From JBOGGN01 sp050744165 (GTDB taxonomy: Bacteria > Actinomycetota > Acidimicrobiia > Acidimicrobiales > Palsa-688): a stretch of DNA of 21,048 nucleotides. The position numbers and the translations under genes were made by a program. The stretch's first letter is position 1. Every line of letters starts with the position of its first letter. The notes beneath the pieces were generated by a model that saw only the letters and a list, made by a program, of their open reading frames with translations, did not search any database and had not been told where the DNA came from. Below, one piece after another: positions 13,957-21,019 of the stretch. The DNA lies in assembly GCA_050744165.1 (NCBI GenBank), contig JBOGGN010000062.1, positions 1 to 21,048 of the forward strand, in the 5' to 3' direction.

Positions 13957-14901
13957 GTGGACCCCCAGCTGGCGACCAACCGCAGCCTGTGGGACGAGCG
14001 GGTGGCGCTGCACCTCGAATCCGAGTTCTACGACGTCGAGGGCTTCAAGGCCGGCCGCCCCGCCCTCCTGCCCCACGAGGTCGACGAGCTGGGTCCCCTG
14101 GACGGGCTGTCGGTGCTGCACTTGCAGTGCCATTTCGGCCTGGACACCCTCGACCTGGCCCGGCTCCACCCGACGGCCCGGGTCACCGGGTTGGACTTCT
14201 CGGCGCCCGCCGTCGCCGCCGCCACGGACCTGGCGAGGGAGCTGCGGCTGGAGGACCGGGCGCGCTTCGTGCTGGGCGACGTCTACCGTGCCGCCGACCT
14301 CATGGGCGGTGAGCGCTTCGACGTGGTCTACACGGGAAAAGGGGCGCTCCCCTGGTTGCCCGACCTCGACCGCTGGGCCGAGGTGGTGGCCGGGCTGCTC
14401 ACACCGGGCGGGTACCTGTACTTCACCGAGTTGCACCCCGTCGCCGAGGTGCTGGACGAGGCCCATCCCGTGCCTGTGCGTGACTACTTCGCGACCGAGC
14501 CCCAGGTCACCGAGGTGTCGGGCAGCTATGCCGTCCAGGAGGCGAGCACGGCCAACAACGCCTCGTACCAATGGCGGCACCCAATCGCCCAGGTGCTCGG
14601 CGCCCTGCTCGGCGCCGGGTTGCATCTGGAGTTGTTCCACGAGTGGGACTTCGCCCTCGACAACCTTCACCGGTGGTTGGTGCGAGGGCAGGACCGCCGC
14701 TTTCGGTGGCCCGCCGGCGGCGGCACGCTCCCGCTCCTGTATTCGATCAAGGCGCTGAAAAAGGCCCCCGAGGCACCGGCAACCCATGCCGCTGAACGCG
14801 TTATCGCACGTTCAGGCGTCGCCAGGTTGAGGGCACCTGAGGGCGTCGGCGATGCGCTGAGCCAGGGGGCGGGTTTCGAGTTCTTCCAGGGGGACCGGTA
14901 G
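13957..14901 (+). CDS. Class I SAM-dependent methyltransferase
   Basis: A 314-residue protein. The SAM-binding motif I is V-L-H-L-Q-C-H-F-G-L-D-T-L (53-65), a variant of the glycine-rich loop. The acidic residue after strand 2 is Asp80 in V-T-G-L-D-F-S. A post-motif F-D-V-V-Y-T-G-K-G-A-L-P-W-L-P-D-L follows, then L-L-T-P-G-G-Y-L-Y-F-T-E. The homologous part ends around L-P-L-L-Y-S-I-K-A; the last 40 or so residues look like an unrelated extension and overlap the end of malQ on the opposite strand by 90 bp. Substrate is unknown. GTG 13957 is chosen for its 7-nt distance from TACCCT. The frame is open upstream but that part is antisense to ligC. Confidence 0.85.
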   Translation: MDPQLATNRSLWDERVALHLESEFYDVEGFKAGRPALLPHEVDELGPLDGLSVLHLQCHFGLDTLDLARLHPTARVTGLDFSAPAVAAATDLARELRLEDRARFVLGDVYRAADLMGGERFDVVYTGKGALPWLPDLDRWAEVVAGLLTPGGYLYFTELHPVAEVLDEAHPVPVRDYFATEPQVTEVSGSYAVQEASTANNASYQWRHPIAQVLGALLGAGLHLELFHEWDFALDNLHRWLVRGQDRRFRWPAGGGTLPLLYSIKALKKAPEAPATHAAERVIARSGVARLRAPEGVGDALSQGAGFEFFQGDR

Positions 14902-16764
14902 GGCGATGCGCCAGCTCGGCCATTCGTCGATGGTGCCGGGCATGTTGGGGCGCTCTTCGACGGCCAGCGCGTCGTCCAACGTGGCCGTGACGAGGGCGCA
15001 CGGCACCTGGCCGAGCAGGCGGTAGATCCGCTCCACCACGACCTCGACCGGGAGCTCGCCGGGGTCCACCGGGTCGCCGTCGACGGCGATCCACTCTCGG
15101 ATCTTTGCCAGTTGACCGGCCTCGGCGTCGAGGTTGACCGGAAGGTTCAGCCGCTGCCTCTCGGCCAGGTCGGCTCCGGTCCACAGCCCGGCCACGGTGG
15201 GCAGGTCGTGGGTGGTGGCGGCCGCCAGCGCCTGGCGGGGCCAGGAGCCCTGAGTACCTGCGGACGTGCCCATGGCGGCATCGGCGGTCGGGGTGGCGGT
15301 GGTCGGGGCGGCGGCTCTGTCGGAAACGTCCGGGGTCCCCGGCCGCTGCGGCTCGAACCACATGAGGCGGTAGGAGAGAACCCGCCGCTCGGCCAGGTCA
15401 ACCCGCACCTGTTCCTCGACGGTGCCCAGGTCCTCGCCTACCACGAAGGCCTGGGCACGGTGGCTTTCCAGGGCCAGGATGTCGAGCAGGTCGGCGGAGT
15501 TATTGCGGACGTAGGCGCCGTCGCGGGGGCTGCCGCCGGCGGGTATCCAGTAGAGCCGAAACAGCCCCATCACATGGTCGAAGCGCATCCCCGCGCCGTG
15601 GCGGAACGACGCCCGGACCAACTCCGCGAAGGGTTGGTAGCCCTGCGACCGCAGCTTCCAGGGATCGAACGGCGGCAACGCCCAGTTCTGGCCCTCCACG
15701 TTGAACTCGTCGGGGGGAGCCCCCACCGTCGCCGAGGCGACCACGCAGTCCTGCCACCGCCAGGCGTCGGCACCGGCCAGATCGCCCCCAATGGCGAGGT
15801 CCTGCACCAAGCCGATGGTCTCGCCAGCGGCGGCCAGTTGGCGGTCCAGCAACCACTGCAGCCAAGAGTGATAGAGGATCCGCCGGGCACCGAGCGGGCT
15901 GGCCGCGAACGGCGCGATACCGGCTCCGCGGGGCTGGCGGACGGGGGACGGCCAACTTTTCCAGGGGATTTCATGCACTTCGCACAATGCGCAGAACGTC
16001 GCGTACTCACGAAGCGGCGCCCCTTCCTCGGCCAGGTAGCGGTCGAAGGCGGCGTCGCCGGGGAAGCGCTCGAAGGCGGCCTCCAGGGCGGCCGACTTGA
16101 GGCGCCACACGGCGTCGCGGTCGATCCGGCGGTCGGCGTTGAGCGCCCGGCCGGCCGCCGCCAGGGTTGGCAGATCGGCCACCTCGGCGGCGCCCGGCAC
16201 TTCCTCGACCCGCAAGTAGAGAGGGTTGCGGAAGGCCCGGCTGCTCGCGAAGTAGGGGCTCGGCTGCTGCGGGCCGACAGGCACGGTGGCGTGGAGCGGG
16301 TTGATGACGGCCACCGTCGCCCCCTGGCCTGCCGCCCACCGGCCGAGACGCCGCAGGTCCCCGAGGTCGCCGGCGCCCCAGCTGTCCCTCGACCGGGCGG
16401 CGTACAGCTGCGCCGCCCACCCCCAGCCCCGCAGGCCTTCGGGCAGCCAGCAGCGGCCGGGAGTGACGATCAGCGGCCCGCTCGCCGCCTCCCCCTCGTA
16501 GCGGTGGTACCCGAGCGGAAGGTCGTCGGGAAGGGGACCGTCGACGGCGACCACGGGACCGTCCTCCAGGTGCAACTCGCATTTGGGCAAGCGTGGGTTG
16601 GGCCGCCCGGGCCCCGCCATGATCGCCGGCCCGGGGGGAGGGCCATCGTCGGTGGCGCCCATGGCCTGGAGAAAAGCCTCGACGCTTGCCGCCGGCGCCT
16701 CATGCCAGGCTCCCGCCACGTCGTGGTACCCGGGGACGATTCCCCATCGCAACGCGTTCACCAT
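14812..16764 (-). CDS. malQ: 4-alpha-glucanotransferase (GH77, amylomaltase)
   Basis: A 650-residue GH77 enzyme that moves alpha-1,4-glucan chains between maltodextrins in the cytoplasm. Catalytic landmarks are present: nucleophile Asp396 in M-R-F-D-H-V-M-G-L, acid/base Glu444 in V-V-G-E-D-L-G-T-V, and Asp520 in T-T-H-D-L-P-T-V. Other GH77 marks are S-W-G-A-G-D-L-G-D-L (128-137), S-P-Y-F-A-S-S-R-A-F-R-N-P (169-181) and W-A-L-P-P-F-D-P (361-368). The N-terminal 100 residues match the extra beta domain of bacterial MalQ. An Ala/Thr-rich insert lies at about 484-508. It starts at ATG 16764, 36 bp after the ATPase gene on the same strand; no other glycogen genes are present. Its 3' end overlaps the methyltransferase by 90 bp. 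Confidence 0.94.
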   Translation of the reverse strand: MVNALRWGIVPGYHDVAGAWHEAPAASVEAFLQAMGATDDGPPPGPAIMAGPGRPNPRLPKCELHLEDGPVVAVDGPLPDDLPLGYHRYEGEAASGPLIVTPGRCWLPEGLRGWGWAAQLYAARSRDSWGAGDLGDLRRLGRWAAGQGATVAVINPLHATVPVGPQQPSPYFASSRAFRNPLYLRVEEVPGAAEVADLPTLAAAGRALNADRRIDRDAVWRLKSAALEAAFERFPGDAAFDRYLAEEGAPLREYATFCALCEVHEIPWKSWPSPVRQPRGAGIAPFAASPLGARRILYHSWLQWLLDRQLAAAGETIGLVQDLAIGGDLAGADAWRWQDCVVASATVGAPPDEFNVEGQNWALPPFDPWKLRSQGYQPFAELVRASFRHGAGMRFDHVMGLFRLYWIPAGGSPRDGAYVRNNSADLLDILALESHRAQAFVVGEDLGTVEEQVRVDLAERRVLSYRLMWFEPQRPGTPDVSDRAAAPTTATPTADAAMGTSAGTQGSWPRQALAAATTHDLPTVAGLWTGADLAERQRLNLPVNLDAEAGQLAKIREWIAVDGDPVDPGELPVEVVVERIYRLLGQVPCALVTATLDDALAVEERPNMPGTIDEWPSWRIALPVPLEELETRPLAQRIADALRCPQPGDA

Positions 16765-16800
16765 GGTCCGACCTACGCTGCTGGGGAGATGGGGTGTGTC

Positions 16801-17229
16801 CTACTCGCTGGTGCTGGGGAACAGTCGGGTCAGCCGCAAACGGGTGCCGCCTGCCTCGGTGGGCGACTCCACTTCGACGGTCGTCATCAACCGCCGCATG
16901 ACCTCCAAGCCACGCCCGCCCGAAGCCAGCTTGGCGTCTTCACCACGCTCCGCGGGCCGGCACATCTGGTCGAAACCGATTCCGTCATCGATCACCTCGA
17001 TCAGGATCCGGTCCGGGTCGAGGTCGGCACGAAGGACGTAGTCACCCTCGTAGCCCTCGGGGTAGGCGTGCAGCAACACGTTGGCACAGGCCTCGTCCAT
17101 TGCCAGGATTACGTCGTCGACGACCGATTTCGGCATCCCGAGCTCCGCCAGGTACAGGGTCAATGTTCTGCGCGTCGCTGCCAACCATCGGCTGGCAACG
17201 GGCAGCCTCAGGTTGAGTTCCAGCCGCAT
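16801..17229 (-). CDS. RsbW/SpoIIAB-like anti-sigma factor ATPase (HATPase_c)
   Basis: A 142-residue GHKL ATPase domain with nothing else attached. The N-box is D-E-A-C-A-N-V-L-L-H-A-Y (45-56, Glu46 and Asn50). The G1 box is D-D-G-I-G-F-D (81-87). The G2 box is G-G-R-G-L-E-V-M-R-R-L-M (104-115). Such stand-alone domains act as serine kinases and anti-sigma factors that are switched by STAS-domain antagonists; neither a partner sigma factor nor an antagonist is in this window. A minus-strand TATGAAT box lies about 15 nt before ATG 17229. It precedes malQ by 36 bp, and I infer no shared function from that. Confidence 0.88.
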   Translation of the reverse strand: MRLELNLRLPVASRWLAATRRTLTLYLAELGMPKSVVDDVILAMDEACANVLLHAYPEGYEGDYVLRADLDPDRILIEVIDDGIGFDQMCRPAERGEDAKLASGGRGLEVMRRLMTTVEVESPTEAGGTRLRLTRLFPSTSE

Positions 17230-17273
17230 ACCATTTTGCCCCGATTCATACCGATCTCCTACCCCGGCTCGGA

Positions 17274-18365
17274 ATGAGAGAAACGCTGCTCAGGGCCGGT
17301 GGGGACGGCTACCGGAACGAACCACTTCCTCTCGCGCTGCCGCTTGGGTTGCCCGCGGGATCGGCGCCGCGGGCGTCGGGGGCAGGGCGGGCGTCGGGGG
17401 CAGGGCGGGCGGCACGGGGAGCCGAGGCTGGCGGGGAACAGCTGGTCGCGGCCGGTCCTGTCAAGTTCGACGGAAGCCTGTTTCGCTGCGGCACCTCGTC
17501 GTGGGCGGACCCGGGGCTGGTGCGCTATGGCGATTTCTATCCCCGCAAGAACCTGACGGCCCGGGAGCGCTTGGCGTACTACTGCTCGCAGTTGCCGGTC
17601 GCCGAGATCGCCACCACCTACCGGTTCCCGCCGACGCCGGACCTGGCGAGGCAGTGGGCGGGGCGGACGCCGGGGGGGTTTTGTTTCGACGTTCGCTGCT
17701 GGTCGCTCCTGACCGGGGCACCGACGCTGCCCGACTCGCTTTGGGAGGATCTGCAGGACGAGGTCCGCCCCGAGACCCGCCACCGCCGGCGCCTGTACGC
17801 ACCCCACCTGAGCGGCGACGCCTTGGAGGAGTGCTGGCGGCGTTTCGAGTACGCCCTCCGGCCGCTGCACGAAGCCGACCGGCTGGGGGTGGTGGTGCTG
17901 CAGTACCCGTCGTGGTTTACACCCAAGGAGGAATCCCGGGGGGTGCTGGTCGCCGCCCGACAACAGCTCGCGGGCTACCGGGTCGCGGTCGACTTCCGCA
18001 GCCCCAAGTGGGTGACGGGCGCCGCCTGCGAGGACACCCTGGAGTGGCTCGAAGCCCACGACATCGGCTTTGTGTGCACCGACGGGCCCACGACCGGACC
18101 ACGGGCAACCCCGCCTGTCCTCGCGGCCACGTCCGACGTGGCCATGGTGCGCTTCATCGGGCGCCGGACGTCGGAGGATGACCCCTGGCCGTGGCCGTAC
18201 CGGTACTCCGACGCCGAGTTGGGCGACCTTGCCGAACGGGTGGCGCAGCTGGCGGGGGCCACCGACGAGGTGCACCTCATTATGGACAACTGCTGGCGGG
18301 GGGACGCGGTGGACAACGCCCTTGGACTGGGGAAAGAGCTGGCTGAGCTGGCGGAGAACTCGTAG
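17274..18365 (+). CDS. DUF72 (YecE-like) family protein
   Basis: A 363-residue protein. The DUF72 body begins at about residue 68 with F-R-C-G-T-S-S-W, followed by F-Y-P, then L-A-Y-Y-C-S-Q-L-P-V-A-E-I-A-T-T-Y-R, a TIM-barrel-like series of strands, V-V-L-Q-Y-P-S-W-F, V-A-V-D-F-R-S-P-K-W and V-R-F-I-G-R-R. The role of the family is unknown. The first 65 residues are low complexity and include a doubled G-R-A-S-G-A stretch from an 18-bp repeat; this extension is unusual, and I see no good later start codon before the domain, so I keep ATG 17274. The gene is divergent from the ATPase gene with a 44-bp gap. An 18-bp repeat crosses its stop codon. Confidence 0.82.
   Translation: MRETLLRAGGDGYRNEPLPLALPLGLPAGSAPRASGAGRASGAGRAARGAEAGGEQLVAAGPVKFDGSLFRCGTSSWADPGLVRYGDFYPRKNLTARERLAYYCSQLPVAEIATTYRFPPTPDLARQWAGRTPGGFCFDVRCWSLLTGAPTLPDSLWEDLQDEVRPETRHRRRLYAPHLSGDALEECWRRFEYALRPLHEADRLGVVVLQYPSWFTPKEESRGVLVAARQQLAGYRVAVDFRSPKWVTGAACEDTLEWLEAHDIGFVCTDGPTTGPRATPPVLAATSDVAMVRFIGRRTSEDDPWPWPYRYSDAELGDLAERVAQLAGATDEVHLIMDNCWRGDAVDNALGLGKELAELAENS
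17373..17408 (+). repeat. 18-bp direct repeat, two copies, in the DUF72 N-terminal extension
   Basis: GCGTCGGGGGCAGGGCGG occurs twice in direct succession and encodes the A-S-G-A-G-R repeat in the low-complexity leader of the DUF72 protein. Confidence 0.85.
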
Positions 18366-18392
18366 CTGGCGGAGCACTCGTAGCTGGCGGAG
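18347..18392 (+). repeat. 18-bp repeat, about 2.5 copies, crossing the DUF72 stop codon
   Basis: GCTGGCGGAGAACTCGTA (18347-18364), GCTGGCGGAGCACTCGTA (18365-18382) and a partial copy from 18383 follow each other. The TAG stop at 18363-18365 lies at the junction of the first two copies, so copy-number change would affect only sequence after the stop. Confidence 0.85.
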
Positions 18393-18512
18393 ACTCGGCG
18401 GAGGCGGCGGCGGGCGGGGGGCGGCCCGGGGCCGACCTGGCATCGCCAACATGGTCTCCCGGCCCCCACCCGACCCCGACGGCCACCGCGGCTTAGAACC
18501 CAACCAGCCATG

Positions 18513-18578
18513 ACTTAACATCCCTAACACAAGTGCAGGGCGTGATAGCGCCCTGCACTTGTGTTAGGGATGTTAAGT
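18513..18578. repeat. Perfect 30-bp inverted repeat with 6-nt loop
   Basis: The arms 18513-18542 and 18549-18578 are exact reverse complements; the loop is TGATAG. The outer ends are ACTTAACATCCC and GGGATGTTAAGT. No T-run follows, so it is not a standard terminator. Its lower GC than the surroundings and its junction with a TnpB remnant suggest a miniature mobile element or transposon end, but no target-site duplication was recognised. Confidence 0.93.
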
Positions 18579-18579
18579 A

Positions 18580-18828
18580 ACCCGGTCCATCCACGACGCC
18601 GGATGGGGCAACTCCTGCGATAGCGGCGCCGCCTGGGGGTACTGCGCGAGCGACAAACGGCCCAGCCAGGCGGAGTTCCGATCTCAAACCTGCGGCCACC
18701 ACGCTTACGCCGCCATCAACATCCTCCGGGCCGGGCAGGCCCAGCCGCCAACAACGCCGAGCCCACCAACAATCCGCATGAACTCGCCGGGGCAAGCCCT
18801 TAGCCGCTCACGTTCATCGCCTGGTTAA
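18580..18828 (+). pseudogene. TnpB (IS200/IS605-type OrfB) C-terminal remnant with internal deletion
   Basis: The plus-strand frame from 18580 reads R-S-I-H-D-A-G-W-G, the block that precedes the zinc-ribbon part in TnpB, then jumps to C-A-S-D-K-R-P-S-Q-A-E-F-R-S-Q-T-C-G-H-H-A-Y-A-A-I-N-I-L-R-A-G-Q, divided here only by hyphens. This is the second half of the TnpB zinc finger (P-S-Q-x-x-F-x-C, C-G-H) plus the closing D-x-N-A-A-x-N-I-L-R-A-G region, in which the RuvC Asp is replaced (A-Y-A-A-I-N). About 20 or more residues between the blocks are missing or scrambled, and everything upstream is absent. The open frame ends at TAA 18828, reaching into the 3' end of the SnoaL-like gene. It is a dead fragment. 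Confidence 0.7.
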
Positions 18829-19195
18829 CGATCGAGCCGTGGTGGCACACGAGACGCCAGTCGCCGTGCTCGTGGTCCCGCGCGACGTCACCGGCTCGGA
18901 TGAAGATGTTGAGCGCCGAGATGGTGGCTCCGCCTTGGTCGCCGAGAAGGTTTTCGTCTACGGACACCCAGGCCGTGTCTCCGACCACCTCGGCTCGCTC
19001 ATCGGTCAGCAGGAACTGGACCTCCCCGTCCCTGAACAGGGCAAAGAATGATGCCGCGATCGGCCCCCATCCCCGCAGCGTGGCCCAGCCGGGGTGAGTG
19101 CACGAACAGCGCGGTGACCGCTCCCAAAGGTCGGACATGGCGTCCATGTCCCGGTTTTCGAACGCCTCGTAGAAGCGGCGGTTAGCGGCGAGCAC
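18800..19195 (-). CDS. SnoaL-like / NTF2-fold protein
   Basis: A 131-residue protein of the NTF2-like superfamily. The opening helix A-A-N-R-R-F-Y-E-A-F-E-N-R-D-M-D-A-M is followed by D-L-W, C-T-H-P-G-W, G-W-G-P-I-A-A-S-F-F-A-L-F, a W-V-S-V-D-E-N strand and W-R-L-V-C-H-H-G-S near the end. Such proteins are small cone-shaped folds, often of unknown ligand, sometimes isomerases or hydrolases. GTG 19195 is the first usable start in the frame, but the codons upstream (D-A-L-D-A-L-D-A) still look like protein sense, so the true N-terminus could lie slightly upstream with a rare start. It stands alone on the minus strand. Confidence 0.82.
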   Translation of the reverse strand: MLAANRRFYEAFENRDMDAMSDLWERSPRCSCTHPGWATLRGWGPIAASFFALFRDGEVQFLLTDERAEVVGDTAWVSVDENLLGDQGGATISALNIFIRAGDVARDHEHGDWRLVCHHGSIVNQAMNVSG

Positions 19196-19357
19196 GGCGT
19201 CGAGGGCATCGAGAGCGTCGATACACCCGACGCTAGCCCCGGCCCCGAGTGATCGGCTCGACTCGGGCTTCGCCGAGCACCGCTAAGCAGCCTTGGTAAC
19301 GAGCCCGGCTGAGGGCGGTGGGCCAGAAGCATCCGCTTAGTGGTCACAGGGGGTCGG

Positions 19358-19363
19358 TACCCT
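19358..19363 (+). promoter_or_regulatory. -10 box of a probable leaderless promoter (nuclease-PAP2 pair)
   Basis: TACCCT is followed by 6 nt and then ATG 19370, with no Shine-Dalgarno sequence. It is the same hexamer as the plus-strand -10 of the methyltransferase gene. Confidence 0.5.
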
Positions 19364-19369
19364 GACCGC

Positions 19370-20347
19370 ATGAGCCTGGCGTTGCCGACGTCCTTGTCGC
19401 CATCGAAGGTGGCGTCGTTCAAGGAGTGCGCCTTGGCGTTCCGTTACAGCGCGCTCGACCACCTGCCCGAACCGCCGTCGCCCCACGCTGCCAAGGGCAC
19501 CGTGGTCCACAAAGCGTTGGAGTTGCTGATGTGGGAGGAGGCCCCCGGCCATCGCGGCCTCGATGTCGCCCTGGAGAAGTTGCGACGGGCTCAGGAGCTA
19601 GTGCTCGGCGGCGAGGAGTATTCGGGGCTGGACCTGGACGAGGGCGCCGAAGCCGAGTTTCTGGCCGACTCGGAGACACTGGTGCGCAACTACTACCGCC
19701 TCGAAGACCCGAATCGGGTGCGGGTTATCGGCACCGAGCTGATGATGTCCGTGCGGGTAGGTGCACTGACGCTTCGGGGCATCATCGACCGCCTTGAGCT
19801 TGACGACGAAGGTGGCCTTGTGGTGACCGATTACAAGACAGGCTGGGCGCCACGGGAGGCCTACGAGCAATCCCGCCTCGGTGGGGTGCAGTTCTACGCC
19901 TTCTTGTGTGAGCAGCTGTTTGGTCGCCGCCCGAGCCGGGTGCAGCTTTTGCACTTGCGCGACCCGCTCAGCATCTCGGCCACTCCGACGGAGCAATCGC
20001 TCCGTGGCCTCCGTCAGCAAACATCGGCCATATGGGAGGCCATCGAGCGCGCCTGCCAGCACGAGGACTTCCGGCCTCGGCCCGGGCGGCTGTGTGGGCT
20101 GTGCGCCTTCCAGCCGTACTGCCCGGCGATGGGGGGCGATCCTGCCCTGGCGGCCGCGGAGGTCGCCGCCAGGGCCGCTCGGCAGACGCTGGCGGCAGTC
20201 GCTTCCGAACACGGTGAAAGCAGTGACATGGACGTCGTTGGGTGCTCGGACGCCGACTTGCCGGACGGGGACCTTGCGAGCGACGGCCTGGCGTGCGACG
20301 TGGGCGCCAGACCCGCCCAGCCCGCCTTGGCTGCCGCCGGAATGTGA
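19370..20347 (+). CDS. RecB/Cas4-like PD-(D/E)XK nuclease with Fe-S cluster cysteines
   Basis: A 325-residue single-domain nuclease. S-P-S-K-V-A-S-F-K-E-C (10-20) opens the fold, then G-T-V-V-H-K-A-L (His47). The catalytic set is Asp140 in G-I-I-D-R-L-E, and Asp154 and Lys156 in V-T-D-Y-K-T-G. Gln174 in V-Q-F-Y-A lies further on. Cysteines C20, C242, C245 and C251 (C-x2-C-x5-C at the end) match the AddB/Cas4 4Fe-4S arrangement. The last 70 residues are low complexity. Stand-alone proteins of this type occur widely in Actinobacteria and are presumed DNA repair exonucleases. No cas genes or CRISPR array are present, so Cas4 proper is unlikely. It overlaps the PAP2 gene by 4 bp (GTGA). Confidence 0.88.
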   Translation: MSLALPTSLSPSKVASFKECALAFRYSALDHLPEPPSPHAAKGTVVHKALELLMWEEAPGHRGLDVALEKLRRAQELVLGGEEYSGLDLDEGAEAEFLADSETLVRNYYRLEDPNRVRVIGTELMMSVRVGALTLRGIIDRLELDDEGGLVVTDYKTGWAPREAYEQSRLGGVQFYAFLCEQLFGRRPSRVQLLHLRDPLSISATPTEQSLRGLRQQTSAIWEAIERACQHEDFRPRPGRLCGLCAFQPYCPAMGGDPALAAAEVAARAARQTLAAVASEHGESSDMDVVGCSDADLPDGDLASDGLACDVGARPAQPALAAAGM

Positions 20348-20967
20348 TCGCTTCCAACCTCACGCTGGCGGGTTCTCCCGATGGTGCGATCGGACCTGGG
20401 GGGACCGATGAGAGCTCGGTGTCGGGTCCACCGGGCCCAGTTGGCTCGTTCGATCGCTGGGTCGATCAACGCATCGCCGACCGGCTGCGCGGCCACCGGG
20501 CCGCGGACCGCCTGTTCTACGCAGCGTCGGCGTTGGGCGACCACGGACTGCTGTGGATGATGTTGGCCGATCTCCAGGCCGTGGCCCGGCCGGAGCGCTG
20601 GCGCGTGTGGTTGCGGACAACCGGCGCGCTCGGGGTCGAGTCGATCGTCGTCAACGGACCCATCAAGTGGGTCTTCCGCCGCCAGCGGCCGATTCGGCAG
20701 GTGGAGGCAGCGCTGCCCCTGCGGGTTCCGATAACCAGCAGCTTTCCGAGCGGCCATGCGACGTCGGCGTTCTGTGCGGCCGCCCTGCTGACCGAGGTGG
20801 ACCCTAAGCGGTGTGCCTTTTATTACTCACTTGCAGTGATCGTGGCCTGGAGTCGTGTCCACGTCCGGCTCCATCATGCTTCCGACGTCCTTGGCGGCGC
20901 TGTCATCGGCGCGCTGCTGGGACAGGTGGCCAAGCGGCTGGTCCCGTTGGCGTTGCCGGAGCCGTAA
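20344..20967 (+). CDS. PAP2-family phosphatase (membrane)
   Basis: A 207-residue protein with all three PAP2 signatures: K-W-V-F-R-R-Q-R-P (108-116), P-S-G-H (135-138) and S-R-V-H-V-R-L-H-H-A-S-D (170-181, catalytic His177 and Asp181). Hydrophobic stretches around 60-80, 90-107, 139-150, 160-170 and 182-195 fit a membrane-bound lipid phosphate phosphatase acting on undecaprenyl diphosphate, phosphatidate or a similar lipid. GTG 20344 overlaps the nuclease stop as GTGA, indicating coupled translation. The frame is open further upstream but overlaps the nuclease tail. The first 30 residues are Gly/Ser/Pro-rich. Confidence 0.88.
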   Translation: MIASNLTLAGSPDGAIGPGGTDESSVSGPPGPVGSFDRWVDQRIADRLRGHRAADRLFYAASALGDHGLLWMMLADLQAVARPERWRVWLRTTGALGVESIVVNGPIKWVFRRQRPIRQVEAALPLRVPITSSFPSGHATSAFCAAALLTEVDPKRCAFYYSLAVIVAWSRVHVRLHHASDVLGGAVIGALLGQVAKRLVPLALPEP

Positions 20968-20973
20968 AGGTCG

Positions 20974-20993
20974 GCCCGGAGGGGTGTCCGGGC
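20974..20993 (+). terminator. GC-rich hairpin after the PAP2 gene
   Basis: GCCCGGA and TCCGGGC form a perfect 7-bp stem with a 6-nt loop, beginning 7 nt after the PAP2 stop. There is no T-run, as is common for terminators in GC-rich actinobacteria. Confidence 0.5.
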
Positions 20994-21019
20994 GGGGCTG
21001 GACGGGTTCCAACGGGACC

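Noticed and set aside
15112..17277. Plus-strand 721-codon open frame
   Set aside because: It lies antisense to malQ and the ATPase gene, both of which have complete catalytic motifs. It shows no motif of its own; long antisense frames are expected at this GC.
17259..18530. Minus-strand 423-codon open frame
   Set aside because: It is antisense to the DUF72 gene and made mostly of Arg, Pro and Gly runs; no motif is seen.
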